Shown: piece by piece, positions 32,219 through 41,392 of the stretch
Layout: the number at the start of each line of letters is the position of its first letter
Numbering within the stretch: position 1 is the first letter of the stretch
Assembly (NCBI GenBank): GCA_028724585.1
Contig: JAQYCQ010000028.1
Span: 1-51,217, forward strand
Direction: 5' to 3'
Length of the DNA: 51,217 nucleotides
Source: Bacillota bacterium
GTDB lineage: Bacteria > Bacillota > Clostridia > Peptostreptococcales > Anaerovoracaceae
Notes under the pieces: model-generated
The model's database searches: none
What the model was told of the DNA's origin: nothing
What the model saw: only the letters and a program-made list of their open reading frames with translations
Made by a program: the position numbers and the translations under genes

Positions 32219-32855
32219 GGCCGTCCTCCTTTTCGCTATCTTTTTTCCTGTTCTTGTCTAAAAACGATATCGGTGGTTCGGTATGGTTCATTATGCGCTG
32301 CAGGTTGCCGCGATGGCGCCATATTATTATGAGGCCGACGGCTGCTCCCCAGATCGCGAAGTATGGTCCCCTCGTGATCCCGAAGAGTATGGGAACCGCC
32401 ACAGCGGCTGCCACCGAACCGATGGACATGCGTTTGGACAGTAGTGCTCCCGCCGCCGCTATCACGAGCAGACAGAGCGCTATCCTCCAGTCTATGAAAA
32501 GCATTACACCGAAGCCTGTGGCTATGCCCTTGCCGCCTTTGAACTTATAGCATACTGGCCAGATGTGGCCGAGGAATACCGCTGTTCCGCAGACGTAGAG
32601 CCATATGCCGGCAGGATCGAGCAGATAGCCTATGGCTGCGCCTGCCACGCCCTTTAAAACGTCTATCAGAAGAGTTACTCCGGCAGCAGCCGGGCCTACT
32701 TCTCTGAGCGTGTTAGTCGTTCCCGGATTTCCGCTCCCGGCTTTCCTTATGTCTATCCCGTGCAGGCGTGCCACAATGGTGGCAGGAGATATATTACCAA
32801 GAAAGTAGCTTATGATCACTCCCGCGACCATAAGCGGAGTGACTGAACTAATCAA
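32208..32855 (-). CDS. plsY: Glycerol-3-phosphate acyltransferase PlsY
   Basis: Integral membrane enzyme that acylates sn-glycerol 3-phosphate from acyl phosphate made by PlsX. The first active-site loop GSGNPGTTNTLREVGP, the second (KFKGGKGIATGFG) and the third (WRHRGNLQRI) are intact, with five or more membrane helices. The start is TTG at 32855, overlapping the der stop by eight bases, with GGGAGA eight bases upstream; the next ATG (32831) has no ribosome binding site and would cut the first helix. plsX is 7 kb upstream in the same array. Confidence 0.96.
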   Translation of the reverse strand: MISSVTPLMVAGVIISYFLGNISPATIVARLHGIDIRKAGSGNPGTTNTLREVGPAAAGVTLLIDVLKGVAGAAIGYLLDPAGIWLYVCGTAVFLGHIWPVCYKFKGGKGIATGFGVMLFIDWRIALCLLVIAAAGALLSKRMSIGSVAAAVAVPILFGITRGPYFAIWGAAVGLIIIWRHRGNLQRIMNHTEPPISFLDKNRKKDSEKEDGHDN

Positions 32856-34176
32856 TATTCTTCTCTCCCTTCTCCCTGAAGACGAATTTCACCGAAGTGC
32901 CGCTGAAATCAAACGCTTCGCGGAGCTTGTTCTCCAGATATCTAGAATATGAGAAATGCATCAGGCTGCGTTTGTTGACCTGGAAGGAGAACAGAGGCGG
33001 CTTGACGCCGACCTGGGTAACATAGTAGATCTTGAGCTGCTTGCCCTTGTCCGAAGGAGGCTGGCGCATCATCATCGCGTCTTCCATGACAGCATTGAGC
33101 TGGCCGGTCGGGACTCTGAGAGCCCTGTGTTCGGCTACTGCCCTGGCCATGACCAGAACATTGAGCAGTCTCTGACCTTTTACAGCGGAAATAAAAAGTA
33201 TAGGCGCGTACGGCATATACGAGAGCTCCGCTCTCACCTTTCTCTCGAACTTGCCCATGGTATGGGAATCCTTGGTCACAAGATCCCATTTATTTACCGC
33301 TATTATGACGCCCTTGCCGGCTTCGTGAGCCATTCCACCTATCTTCTTATCCTGTTCGGTAACCCCCTCGGTCGCGTCTATCATGAGCACACAGACATCG
33401 CTTCGCTCTATAGCTGATATCGACCTTATGACGCTGTATTTCTCGATATTTTCGCTTATATTCTTTTTACGTCTGATGCCGGCAGTATCTATCAGCGTAT
33501 ATTTCTGGTCGTCATACTCGAAAGGCAGGTCTATAGAATCCCTCGTCGTACCGGCAATGTCGCTGACTATCACGCGCTCCTCGCCGGTAACAGCGTTTAC
33601 CAGAGAAGATTTCCCTGTATTAGGACGGCCGATGACCGCTATCTTGATGTCATCCGTATCTTCGTCCTCTTCATTCTTCTCAGGGAAGCTTTCTGTTATC
33701 CTGTCGAGCAGATCTCCCAGTCCCAGCATGTTAGCGGCTGAGACCGGAAGCGGATCTCCCAGTCCCAGCTCGTAAAAATCGTAATAAGAATCCGGAAGCT
33801 TAGCTGTATCAGCTTTGTTCACTACAAGGATCACATTTTTTGATCTCTTCTGGAGCATCTCGCCTACTTCAAGGTCGGCCGAGGTAAGACCGGCTTTGCC
33901 GTCTACTATAAAGACTATGACATCAGCGGTCTCGATAGCTATATCAGCCTGCGCCCTCATCTGCGACGGTATTATCTCGTCTGAGCTGCTGTCTATGCCG
34001 CCCGTATCTATGAGCACGAACGGAATACCTCTCCACTCAGTGTCAGCGTAGATCCTGTCACGGGTCACGCCCGGAGTATCTTCCACGATAGACACCCTTC
34101 TGCCTACAAGCCTGTTGAAGAGAGTCGATTTGCCTACGTTCGGCCTCCCTACGACAGCCACTACAGGTTTACTCAT
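32848..34176 (-). CDS. der: Ribosome biogenesis GTPase Der (EngA)
   Basis: Tandem GTPase needed for 50S subunit maturation. The first G domain has GRPNVGKS (10-17), DTGGI and NKAD; the second has GRPNTGKS (183-190), DTAGI and NKWD; a KH-like domain closes the protein (about 350-440). ATGs occur at 34182 and 34176; the latter has AAAGGA nine bases upstream and starts with MSKPVVAVVGRPNVG. A stable stem-loop lies directly before the ribosome binding site. Confidence 0.97.
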   Translation of the reverse strand: MSKPVVAVVGRPNVGKSTLFNRLVGRRVSIVEDTPGVTRDRIYADTEWRGIPFVLIDTGGIDSSSDEIIPSQMRAQADIAIETADVIVFIVDGKAGLTSADLEVGEMLQKRSKNVILVVNKADTAKLPDSYYDFYELGLGDPLPVSAANMLGLGDLLDRITESFPEKNEEDEDTDDIKIAVIGRPNTGKSSLVNAVTGEERVIVSDIAGTTRDSIDLPFEYDDQKYTLIDTAGIRRKKNISENIEKYSVIRSISAIERSDVCVLMIDATEGVTEQDKKIGGMAHEAGKGVIIAVNKWDLVTKDSHTMGKFERKVRAELSYMPYAPILFISAVKGQRLLNVLVMARAVAEHRALRVPTGQLNAVMEDAMMMRQPPSDKGKQLKIYYVTQVGVKPPLFSFQVNKRSLMHFSYSRYLENKLREAFDFSGTSVKFVFREKGEKNID

Positions 34177-34193
34177 TATCATCTTTCCTTTCT

Positions 34194-34216
34194 GTCCGCC
34201 TGTCTGCCAGGCGGAC
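34194..34216 (-). other. Intercistronic stem-loop between ftsY and der
   Basis: GTCCGCCTG (34194-34202) and CAGGCGGAC (34208-34216) form a perfect 9-bp stem with a 5-base loop, 4 bases upstream of the der ribosome binding site and without a T tract. It is more likely an mRNA stability or processing element than a terminator. Confidence 0.5.
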
Positions 34217-34238
34217 TTCAGGCACAGAGAAGGCGGCG

Positions 34239-35261
34239 CTATTCAGCGTCCTGCTCCGGGCCGTCGTTTTCTTCTTCCTCTTCTTTTCCTGTAAAGAGGG
34301 CTCCTTCCCTCTGGTCTTCCTCATCCCTCTCACTCATGACAGAGCCTGAGAAGAGAGCGTCGGCGAACTGGTCAGGATCGAAGGGCTGCAGATCCTCCAT
34401 TGCCTCGCCTACACCTATGAATTTTACAGGTATATCAAATTTGTCGGCAAGAGTTATCACAATGCCGCCCTTGGCGGTGCCGTCCAGCTTTGTGAGCACG
34501 ATTCCGGTCAGGTCAGTAACTTCACTGAACTGCTCTGCCTGTGAGATGGCATTTTTGCCTGTAGCGGCGTCGAGGACCAGCAGGGTCTCCCTCGCTGCTT
34601 CAGGATACTCGTTTGAAATGACATTGCTCATCTTTTCCAGCTCATTCATGAGGTTCTTCTTTGTCTGAAGCCTGCCTGCTGTATCGCAGATGAGCACATC
34701 TATGCCCCTGGCCTGGGCAGCGTGGCAGGCATCATAGATGACCGCCGACGGATCAGCGCCTTCGCCGTGCTTGATGACCGGCACTCCGACTCTTTCACCC
34801 CAGATCTCAAGCTGCTCGGCAGCAGCCGCCCTGAAGGTATCCGCGGCCGCGAACATTACGGTCTTTCCCTCCTGCTGCAGCCTGTACGCTATCTTTGCCA
34901 TAGATGTCGTTTTTCCTGTCCCGTTGACACCTACCATGAGGATGACCAGCGGCAGATCCGGAACGAGCTCATTTCCGTACTCGTTTGTAATGATATATGA
35001 GATTATGTTCTTGATCTGCTGGAGCACGTCGTCGGCCTTCTTAAGGCCGAGCTTTTTTATATCGTCCCTTAGCTCGTTTACGATCTTTTCGGTCGTCTCC
35101 ATACTGATATCTGAAAGTATGAGAGCTTCTTCAAGGTCTTCCAGCATATCCTCGCCGAAATCCGGACTCTGCTTGACGACCTCTTCTATGCGGCCCATCA
35201 TATTGTCCCTGGTATGTGTAAGACCTTCTTTGAGCTTCGTGAAAAATGATTTCTTTGCCAT
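34239..35261 (-). CDS. ftsY: Signal recognition particle receptor FtsY
   Basis: SRP-type GTPase at the membrane that receives ribosome-SRP complexes. The N domain covers residues 1-95, and the G domain has GVNGTGKTT (111-119), DTFRAAAAEQL, DTAGRLQTK and TKLDGTAKGG. The C-terminus ends in an acidic tail of about 25 residues. The short N-terminus lacks the long acidic A domain of E. coli. The ATG at 35261 begins one base after the smc stop and has CAGGGAG six bases upstream, inside the end of smc. Confidence 0.97.
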   Translation of the reverse strand: MAKKSFFTKLKEGLTHTRDNMMGRIEEVVKQSPDFGEDMLEDLEEALILSDISMETTEKIVNELRDDIKKLGLKKADDVLQQIKNIISYIITNEYGNELVPDLPLVILMVGVNGTGKTTSMAKIAYRLQQEGKTVMFAAADTFRAAAAEQLEIWGERVGVPVIKHGEGADPSAVIYDACHAAQARGIDVLICDTAGRLQTKKNLMNELEKMSNVISNEYPEAARETLLVLDAATGKNAISQAEQFSEVTDLTGIVLTKLDGTAKGGIVITLADKFDIPVKFIGVGEAMEDLQPFDPDQFADALFSGSVMSERDEEDQREGALFTGKEEEEENDGPEQDAE

Positions 35262-35262
35262 G

Positions 35263-38200
35263 TTATTCTCCCTGAGACTCCTCACTGTCGGAGTCTGTAA
35301 GGCTGCCGGACATTTCGCCCGTCAGCTTCCTGAATGTAAAGCTGTCGTCGTCTGTTTTTTCGCAGGAATATATGCTTTCAGCCCCTTCCGCGGCGTCATG
35401 ATCTCCTGTGATGAGAATACAGCTGACCTCAGGGTTCTCTTCCAGAGCTTTCCTGAATTTCTTCAGTCCTTCGGCCCCCAGTTCTCTGTCTATATTTTCC
35501 ACAACGACCAGCGATGCCGGCAAAACGGTAAAGAGCGCCTCAGCGAGAGCGTTGAAGGCTTCAGTCCTCTCCTCGTCTGTCGAGCGGCTTATGATCCTGG
35601 CGCTCTTGGCAGTTTCCCTGATCACGATATCCGCATTGTTCTCGAGAGTATCGCTGTTGGCCGTCATTCTCATGCGTGCCTTTACGTTTGTGTTCTCGGA
35701 CTTGAAACGCTTCCTGAATTCGGCATCGACGGCATCGAAGGTATTCTTGAACTGGGACATCACGCTCACCTTGAGCTTTGCGATCCTGCGCTCCAGTTCT
35801 GCTGATTCGTCTTCCGCGGCACTGCGTTTCTTTTCCAGTCTGCCCAGCTTTCCCCTGACATATTCCAGCTCCGCTATGGAGCCGATATTGACTTCTCCGA
35901 GATCAGCCAGCGTATTCCTTATACGGCCGGATTCTCTTACGCCTTCGCTGAGCACGAATACCGGAGCTTTGTTCTCCAGTGCCTCTGCATATGAGATGCC
36001 GTAAGAATCCCAGATATCCTTCTTAAGGCTTTCTGCCTCGTCCTCGGAAGATTTTTTCTTTACCTCCAGAGCGCGCTTATCCGTAACGAAATTTACGTAT
36101 TCCTTTTCCAGCACATCGATATCGGACTGCAGCTTTTCTATGCTGTCTCTTGAGCCGTCTATCTCTTCCCTCAGTTTTCCGAGAGCCGTGCTCCTGTCGG
36201 TATACTTCATCTCCAGTATACGGCACTTCTGTTCCAGAGTCTCAAGCTCTCTTCTCGCCGAAGCGCGTTCTTCCTTTACTTCCTCAAGGCTTTTTTCCTT
36301 CAGCCTGATATCTTTCTCTGCCCTGGCTATATTGTCTTTTATACGGGCGTAGGAGGAATCGTTAGCGGCCATCAGGCTCTCCAGCTCTGAGGATTCAGCC
36401 CCGAGTTCTTCTCTCTCATGCTTGAGATCTTTTATCTCAGCTCTGAGCGATTCTATCTCTTTATATTTTTCCGCCGACCTCTTTTCAAGCTGCCTGAGCT
36501 CCATCGCAGCGTTTTCCTTTTTTGTCTCCAGATCCCTTGCAGTGCTGCTCCTCGAAGCCAGTTCGCTCTCAGTCCTCTTAAGCTCGGCATTCAGCGAAGA
36601 AATATTCTTCTTTATGGCATTGAGCCTGCTCCCTGTTATCTCAGCTTTAGCCGCTATCGTATTGATGTCGCTTTCATATTCCCTGATGCTGCTGTCTATG
36701 GATCTTACTCTTTCCTCGAGTATTTCGCGTTCCTCCAGGGCTCTCTGATACTCGGAATCCGCAGAATTGTAATCTTTTTCAAGCGTATGGAGCATGGATT
36801 CGGATTCGTAGAGGCGGTTTTTGCGCTCGAAGATACCATTGTCCGTATCCTTAGGCGAACCTCCTTCGAGTACTTTATCCTCATTGAGGATCTCGTGGTC
36901 AAGGGTGACGATCCTTACGCCCTCAGCGTTTCCGGCAGCTTCCGCGTATTTCATGTTCTTGAATATGACCGTACTGCCCAGCATGAAATCGAATGCCTTC
37001 GAATACGCGGCATCGAAATCTATGAAATCAAGAGCCCTGCCCAGGCAGCCGTCAGCTGACAGTATCTCTTCAGGGATGACCGCAGGCTGTACCTGGATAT
37101 CCTTTACCGGCAGGAACACAAGCCTTCCGGCATTCTTGGACTTGAGGAACATCGCGGCTTCCTTAGCGCACTGCATGTCCTCGCAGATGATATATTCCAT
37201 CTTATCTCCAAGAGCCCTTTCTATCGCCGATTCATAGCCTCTGGCGACAGTTATCAGTTCTCCGGCCGCGCCGTAGATGCCGCGGATAGAGGCCGATGTG
37301 AGCAGAGCTCTCGCCGACTCGCTGTACCCTTCGTAATTTTTATCCAGATCACGGAGTACCCTGCAGCGGGTCTCCTCTTCATTCATGAGCTTGAAGGCCT
37401 GCTCCCTTTTAGAGGCCAGCTTCCCGATCCTCTCTATATGCGCCTCCAGTTCAGCTTCCGCGGTCCCGCGGCGTGTCACGAGCTGTTCTTTCTTTGCTTC
37501 CAGCGAATCCTTTGTGCGCAGGTCAGACTTATAGAGGGCTTCGTCAGGAACCTCGTCCTCCCTGGCTTCTATCAGATTGAGCAGCTCGTCATAGCGTTCC
37601 TGGATTATCTTTTCGATCTTTAAAGCCCCGTCACACTCAGCCTCGGCTGACGCCAGGTCCCTGTGTCTTATGCTGATGCGGGACTGTATCTCGTCATACT
37701 CGCTTTCCTTTGTTGAAAGCTCGGATCTGCGCTTCCTGAGCGACTCTGCAGACTGCTCCCTTTTCTTTCTGTTATTGGTCAGGTTATGTGAGATCTCGGC
37801 ACCCTTTTTCTCAAATTCCTTAAGGCGTTCTCTCTCGTCGTCGGCTCTGGCTTTAAGGTCCACGCGGTCTGCGTTTATGACATCTATGTTCTCTGTTATG
37901 GTATCTATATTGCCCTGTGCCACATCTATAGCAGCCTTGGTATCATTTATATCGCTCATAAAACCCATGGAATTGTCACGGTTTTTGAGGTCCTCGGCAT
38001 CCAGCTCCTTAACGCGCTTCTTTTTCTCAAGTACTGAATTTCCAGCCTTATCGCGCTCCGACTCGTTCGCCGCGATGCGTTCCTCCAGTTCCTTGATCTG
38101 GATATCATCCAGATAGATGCTGCGTTCGCACTGCTCTATCTTCCTTAAGACTATATTTATCTCATTGGTCCTGAGCTCTTCATTGAGTTTTTTATAATCC

Positions 38201-38823
38201 TTAGCCCTGATAGCCTCGTCCTGGAGGTATTTCTTCTTTTCCGTATATTCCTCAAGAAAAGACCTGATCTCCTTTAACTCTGTTTTTTTAGCTTCCAGCT
38301 CCTTTTCAGCATCGACAAGCTCTTTCCTGAGCTCAGTCACCCCGGCAGCCTGTTCTATCATGAATGCCAGGCTCCCATATCTGGAAGTCACGATGTCGGT
38401 AACAGAGTTGTGATCGAGCACGGAATATCCGTAAATACCCGCACCGTCGACCGCTTCGCGGACCTTGTCGCATCCGCATTCTTCTCCGTAAATATAAAAA
38501 GAGCTCCTGCCGTCAGGATACATGCGGCGTGAAACAAGGACCGGCTCTCCGTCGGCTCCGCCGACAGTCAGGGAAACCTCAGCGGAAGAAGCATGTGCCC
38601 TTATACCGTTTCCCTGGAAGATTATGTCCCTTATACTCTTTATGCTGTTGGAAGGCCTGTCTGTTAAAAAACACAGGGCGGCCGCTATATCAGAAGCAGC
38701 TTCCTCCGCGCCTTCGCCTGTGCCTTCTACTACCGCGAATCCGTCAGAAAGGTCTATGCTGACCTGATCAGCGAAAGAACGGAATCCGCTCATCGTCAGT
38801 TTATTTACTGTTTTTCTGCTCAT
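35263..38823 (-). CDS. smc: SMC-family protein with degenerate ATPase motifs
   Basis: Chromosome-organising SMC by length (1186 residues), architecture and rnc-smc-ftsY context, but the ATPase head is inactivated by sequence. The N-terminal block GFRSFADQVSIDLSDGF matches SMC, then Walker A reads GTGEGAEE (34-41) where GPNGSGKS is expected, so Lys and Ser are both Glu. The coiled coils (about 160-490 and 670-1000) and hinge (GIYGAAGELITVARGYESAI; RIVTLDHEIL; VLEGGSP) are normal. In the C-terminal head, LSGGE is replaced (SRSTDEERTEA, about 1079-1089), Walker B LDE is VEN (SLVVVENIDRELG, 1104-1116) and the switch VITH is LITGDHD (1137-1143). The frame is intact and GAGG lies six bases before the ATG, so it is expressed rather than decayed. 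Canonical SMC loads and extrudes DNA loops by ATP hydrolysis; this one probably cannot. Confidence 0.9.
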   Translation of the reverse strand: MSRKTVNKLTMSGFRSFADQVSIDLSDGFAVVEGTGEGAEEAASDIAAALCFLTDRPSNSIKSIRDIIFQGNGIRAHASSAEVSLTVGGADGEPVLVSRRMYPDGRSSFYIYGEECGCDKVREAVDGAGIYGYSVLDHNSVTDIVTSRYGSLAFMIEQAAGVTELRKELVDAEKELEAKKTELKEIRSFLEEYTEKKKYLQDEAIRAKDYKKLNEELRTNEINIVLRKIEQCERSIYLDDIQIKELEERIAANESERDKAGNSVLEKKKRVKELDAEDLKNRDNSMGFMSDINDTKAAIDVAQGNIDTITENIDVINADRVDLKARADDERERLKEFEKKGAEISHNLTNNRKKREQSAESLRKRRSELSTKESEYDEIQSRISIRHRDLASAEAECDGALKIEKIIQERYDELLNLIEAREDEVPDEALYKSDLRTKDSLEAKKEQLVTRRGTAEAELEAHIERIGKLASKREQAFKLMNEEETRCRVLRDLDKNYEGYSESARALLTSASIRGIYGAAGELITVARGYESAIERALGDKMEYIICEDMQCAKEAAMFLKSKNAGRLVFLPVKDIQVQPAVIPEEILSADGCLGRALDFIDFDAAYSKAFDFMLGSTVIFKNMKYAEAAGNAEGVRIVTLDHEILNEDKVLEGGSPKDTDNGIFERKNRLYESESMLHTLEKDYNSADSEYQRALEEREILEERVRSIDSSIREYESDINTIAAKAEITGSRLNAIKKNISSLNAELKRTESELASRSSTARDLETKKENAAMELRQLEKRSAEKYKEIESLRAEIKDLKHEREELGAESSELESLMAANDSSYARIKDNIARAEKDIRLKEKSLEEVKEERASARRELETLEQKCRILEMKYTDRSTALGKLREEIDGSRDSIEKLQSDIDVLEKEYVNFVTDKRALEVKKKSSEDEAESLKKDIWDSYGISYAEALENKAPVFVLSEGVRESGRIRNTLADLGEVNIGSIAELEYVRGKLGRLEKKRSAAEDESAELERRIAKLKVSVMSQFKNTFDAVDAEFRKRFKSENTNVKARMRMTANSDTLENNADIVIRETAKSARIISRSTDEERTEAFNALAEALFTVLPASLVVVENIDRELGAEGLKKFRKALEENPEVSCILITGDHDAAEGAESIYSCEKTDDDSFTFRKLTGEMSGSLTDSDSEESQGE

Positions 38824-38840
38824 ATATTACCTCTGCCAGT

Positions 38841-39551
38841 TCAATCAGCGGTACTGCTGTCCGCAGCCTCGCGGAGCGCCATTCTGGCAGCGTGCTGCTC
38901 CGCCTGCTTCTTCGATTTTCCGGTTCCTCTGCCTAAGATCCTGCCCGCGTTTTTAACCACCGCTTCAAAAGTCTTATCATGATCGGGACCGGATTCTCCT
39001 GTTATCACATATTCCAGCTGAGATTTGCCGCCGGCGTTCAGCAGCTCCTGAAGCCTCGACTTATAGTCCCTGCTCAGCCTTCCCTTGAGAGCATCCTCTA
39101 TCACATCCTCGAAGAGTCTCAGTATGACATCCCTTACAGCGGAATATCCTCCGTCAAGAAAAACAGCGCCGAATACCGCCTCCAGGGCATCGGCTTCGAA
39201 GGCCTTGTGCCCCAGTGTTCTGGCATTGGTCTTCTCTCCGTTGCCCAGCAGGACGTATCCGGCAAGCCCTATCTCCTCCGCTTTTCGGATGAGGGATCCT
39301 TCGCATACGATGCTGGCCCTGAGCTTGCTCAGAGTGCCTTCCTCTTGTTCTTTTTCAATGAAGTAAAGCTTTTCCGCTATCACCGCGTCGAAGAAAGCAT
39401 CTCCGAGAAACTCAAGTCTTTCGTTGTTGTCTTTATAGCTCAGCCCGTGCTCGTGGGCGTAAGAGCTGTGAACGAGGGCGTTCTCAAGCAGATCTCTGTT
39501 TCTGAACCGGTATCCGAGCTTTTCACTCAGATCCCCAAGATTCCTGCTCAA
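38841..39551 (-). CDS. rnc: Ribonuclease III
   Basis: Double-strand-specific endoribonuclease for rRNA processing and mRNA decay. The catalytic block is NERLEFLGDAFFDAVIAE (residues 43-60), with the second acidic pair Asp121 and Glu124 in EADALEAVFGAVFLDGG. The dsRNA-binding domain spans about 160-228 (DYKSRLQELLNAGGK; GKSKKQAEQHAARMAL). The start is TTG at 39551, directly after the plsX stop, with GAGG eight bases upstream. It lies between plsX and smc; the acpP often found there is absent. Confidence 0.96.
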   Translation of the reverse strand: MSRNLGDLSEKLGYRFRNRDLLENALVHSSYAHEHGLSYKDNNERLEFLGDAFFDAVIAEKLYFIEKEQEEGTLSKLRASIVCEGSLIRKAEEIGLAGYVLLGNGEKTNARTLGHKAFEADALEAVFGAVFLDGGYSAVRDVILRLFEDVIEDALKGRLSRDYKSRLQELLNAGGKSQLEYVITGESGPDHDKTFEAVVKNAGRILGRGTGKSKKQAEQHAARMALREAADSSTAD

Positions 39552-40601
39552 TTACTTTTCCTCTCCTTTTCCTTCTTCAGGCTGGTCTTCGCCGCCAGCC
39601 TTTTTCTGTTCGTATCTTGCCACGTTCTGGTCTATGATGTCTACTACATTTTCCTCGACATAAGCCCTGCCCTTTATGATAGCGTTCTTCACCGCGTTGG
39701 CTTTCGACGAGCCGTGCATCTTGAGGACCGCGCCTTTAATGCCAAGCAGAGGAGCAGCTCCGTATTCCGAATAGTCCATAAGCTTTTTAAGCTCTTTGAG
39801 CCTGCCCATAAGCGCGACCGCGCTCATCTTTGTGATAAAGCTGGACTTGAACATATCCGTCAGCAGAGCTACATAACGCTGTGCCATGCCTTCTGTGAGC
39901 TTTAGGATATTGTTTCCTGTAAATCCGTCGCATACGAATACGTCGCACGGATGGAAAGGAATATCCCTGGCTTCCACATTTCCGCAGAAATTAAGGCTGC
40001 TCTCTTTGAGCTGCTGGTATGTTTCCTTTAATACAGGAGTTCCCTTATGCTCCTCTGTACCTATATTGACCAGGCCTACAGAAGGATTTTCCACGCCCAG
40101 AACCTTTTCCATATAGATGCTTCCCATAGCGGCGAACTGCAGAAGCTGGGACGGCTTGCATTCGGCATTGGCACCCGCGTCTACCAGGAAAGTAGGCGTT
40201 CCGTCAGCCTGTGGATAGACAGTACCGATAGCCGGACGTTCTATTCCTTTTATCCTTCCCAGGATAAAAAGCGAACCGGCCATAAGAGCGCCGGTATTTC
40301 CGCCAGAGATCACTGCGTCGCAGATACCTTCACGTACAAGTGATATTGCCTTGACCATAGAGGAGTCCTTCTTCGTACGTACAGCTTTAACCGGCTGGTC
40401 TTCACCTGTCACCACCTGGGTCGCGTTAACGATCTTGATATTGCCCGGAACAGAAATATCCTTTTTAAGTTCTTTCCTGATAGCGTCTTCCATACCGACG
40501 ATATATATATCGTCGTCTATGATCTTAGCTGCTTCCACGCAACCCTTTACAATTTCCTGAGGGGCATTGTCACCGCCCATTCCGTCAATAGCTATTTTCA
40601 T
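39552..40601 (-). CDS. plsX: Phosphate acyltransferase PlsX
   Basis: Makes acyl phosphate from acyl-ACP for PlsY. The N-terminal MKIAIDGMGGDNAP is diagnostic, with AVISGGNTGALMAGSLF and DGFTGNNILKLTEGMA further on. The 349 residues end in a charged tail (KKAGGEDQPEEGKGEEK). AGGAGG lies eleven bases before the ATG. The stop touches the rnc start. Confidence 0.97.
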   Translation of the reverse strand: MKIAIDGMGGDNAPQEIVKGCVEAAKIIDDDIYIVGMEDAIRKELKKDISVPGNIKIVNATQVVTGEDQPVKAVRTKKDSSMVKAISLVREGICDAVISGGNTGALMAGSLFILGRIKGIERPAIGTVYPQADGTPTFLVDAGANAECKPSQLLQFAAMGSIYMEKVLGVENPSVGLVNIGTEEHKGTPVLKETYQQLKESSLNFCGNVEARDIPFHPCDVFVCDGFTGNNILKLTEGMAQRYVALLTDMFKSSFITKMSAVALMGRLKELKKLMDYSEYGAAPLLGIKGAVLKMHGSSKANAVKNAIIKGRAYVEENVVDIIDQNVARYEQKKAGGEDQPEEGKGEEK

Positions 40602-40651
40602 TTTGAAAAAGTCCTCCTGTATTTTGGTCCCTCCTGCTGAACAAAGGACGT

Positions 40652-41392
40652 TCAGTATCCCCTGCCGTCAGGACCGTATCCTCTCTGATCCCCATCAGCG
40701 CCAGGTAAAGGCGTATCGTTTTTTTCCAGGGCGCTGACCCTTTTGTATGCCGCGTAATATAGAAAAACGAGAAATACTAAGAATATCGCGCTGAAAAGCG
40801 TACTGTCCTGAGAAGCGCAGAAATCGTAGATGCCATGGATCACTACTGGAACAAGTATGCTCCTCGCCGTCATCATAGAAGCAGCGCTTTTATTGCCGTA
40901 CGCTGAATACTGCTTAGCCGCGCCGTAGTAGCATCCCATAAAGACACCGCACACCGCGTGCAGCACTATAGCTGTAAAAGCTCTTATAACAGCCGTCCTC
41001 ATTCCGTAGATGCCCGCGTACATGATATTTTCCACGAGAGCGAAGCCCAGTGAGGCTGTGACACAGTACACCACTCCGTCAAAAGTGTAATCAAAAGCCG
41101 GATCCTTCCAGGTCATGAGCCTGGCCGCGCCGTACTTGCAGAGTTCTTCGACTATTGCCACAACTATGAAGTAATGTATCAGGTCTGATGCCAGCTGCGA
41201 CAGATAAGGACCCGAATAGAGAACGGTAAGAGCGCTCTCCAGCAGTGAAGCTATGACTGTGACAGCTCCGCCCGCTATGAGCAGCTTTATTATCAGCCCT
41301 ATCGGCTCATGCTCCACAGCGTCCATTTGATATATCCTGTAGATCAGGAACAGGGGAGGCAGTGCTGCCGCCAGCAGAAGTACGTCACTCAT
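40652..41392 (-). CDS. PrsW-family intramembrane metalloprotease
   Basis: A multi-pass membrane protein of the PrsW/CAAX-protease-like group. The presumed active-site motifs are EEx2K (VEELCK, residues 81-86), FALVEN (117-122), HAVCGVFMG (His145) and HGIYDF near 188. B. subtilis PrsW cleaves the anti-sigma factor RsiW; the substrate here is unknown and no sigma/anti-sigma pair is nearby. The last 25 residues are Gly/Asp-rich and soluble. The ATG follows the flavin reductase TAG with no gap and has GGAGG six bases upstream. Confidence 0.88.
   Translation of the reverse strand: MSDVLLLAAALPPLFLIYRIYQMDAVEHEPIGLIIKLLIAGGAVTVIASLLESALTVLYSGPYLSQLASDLIHYFIVVAIVEELCKYGAARLMTWKDPAFDYTFDGVVYCVTASLGFALVENIMYAGIYGMRTAVIRAFTAIVLHAVCGVFMGCYYGAAKQYSAYGNKSAASMMTARSILVPVVIHGIYDFCASQDSTLFSAIFLVFLVFLYYAAYKRVSALEKNDTPLPGADGDQRGYGPDGRGY

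Noticed and set aside
35263-38823. smc as a decaying pseudogene
   Set aside because: There is no stop or frameshift in 1186 codons, the start signal is good, and the hinge and coiled coils are intact, which does not fit simple decay.
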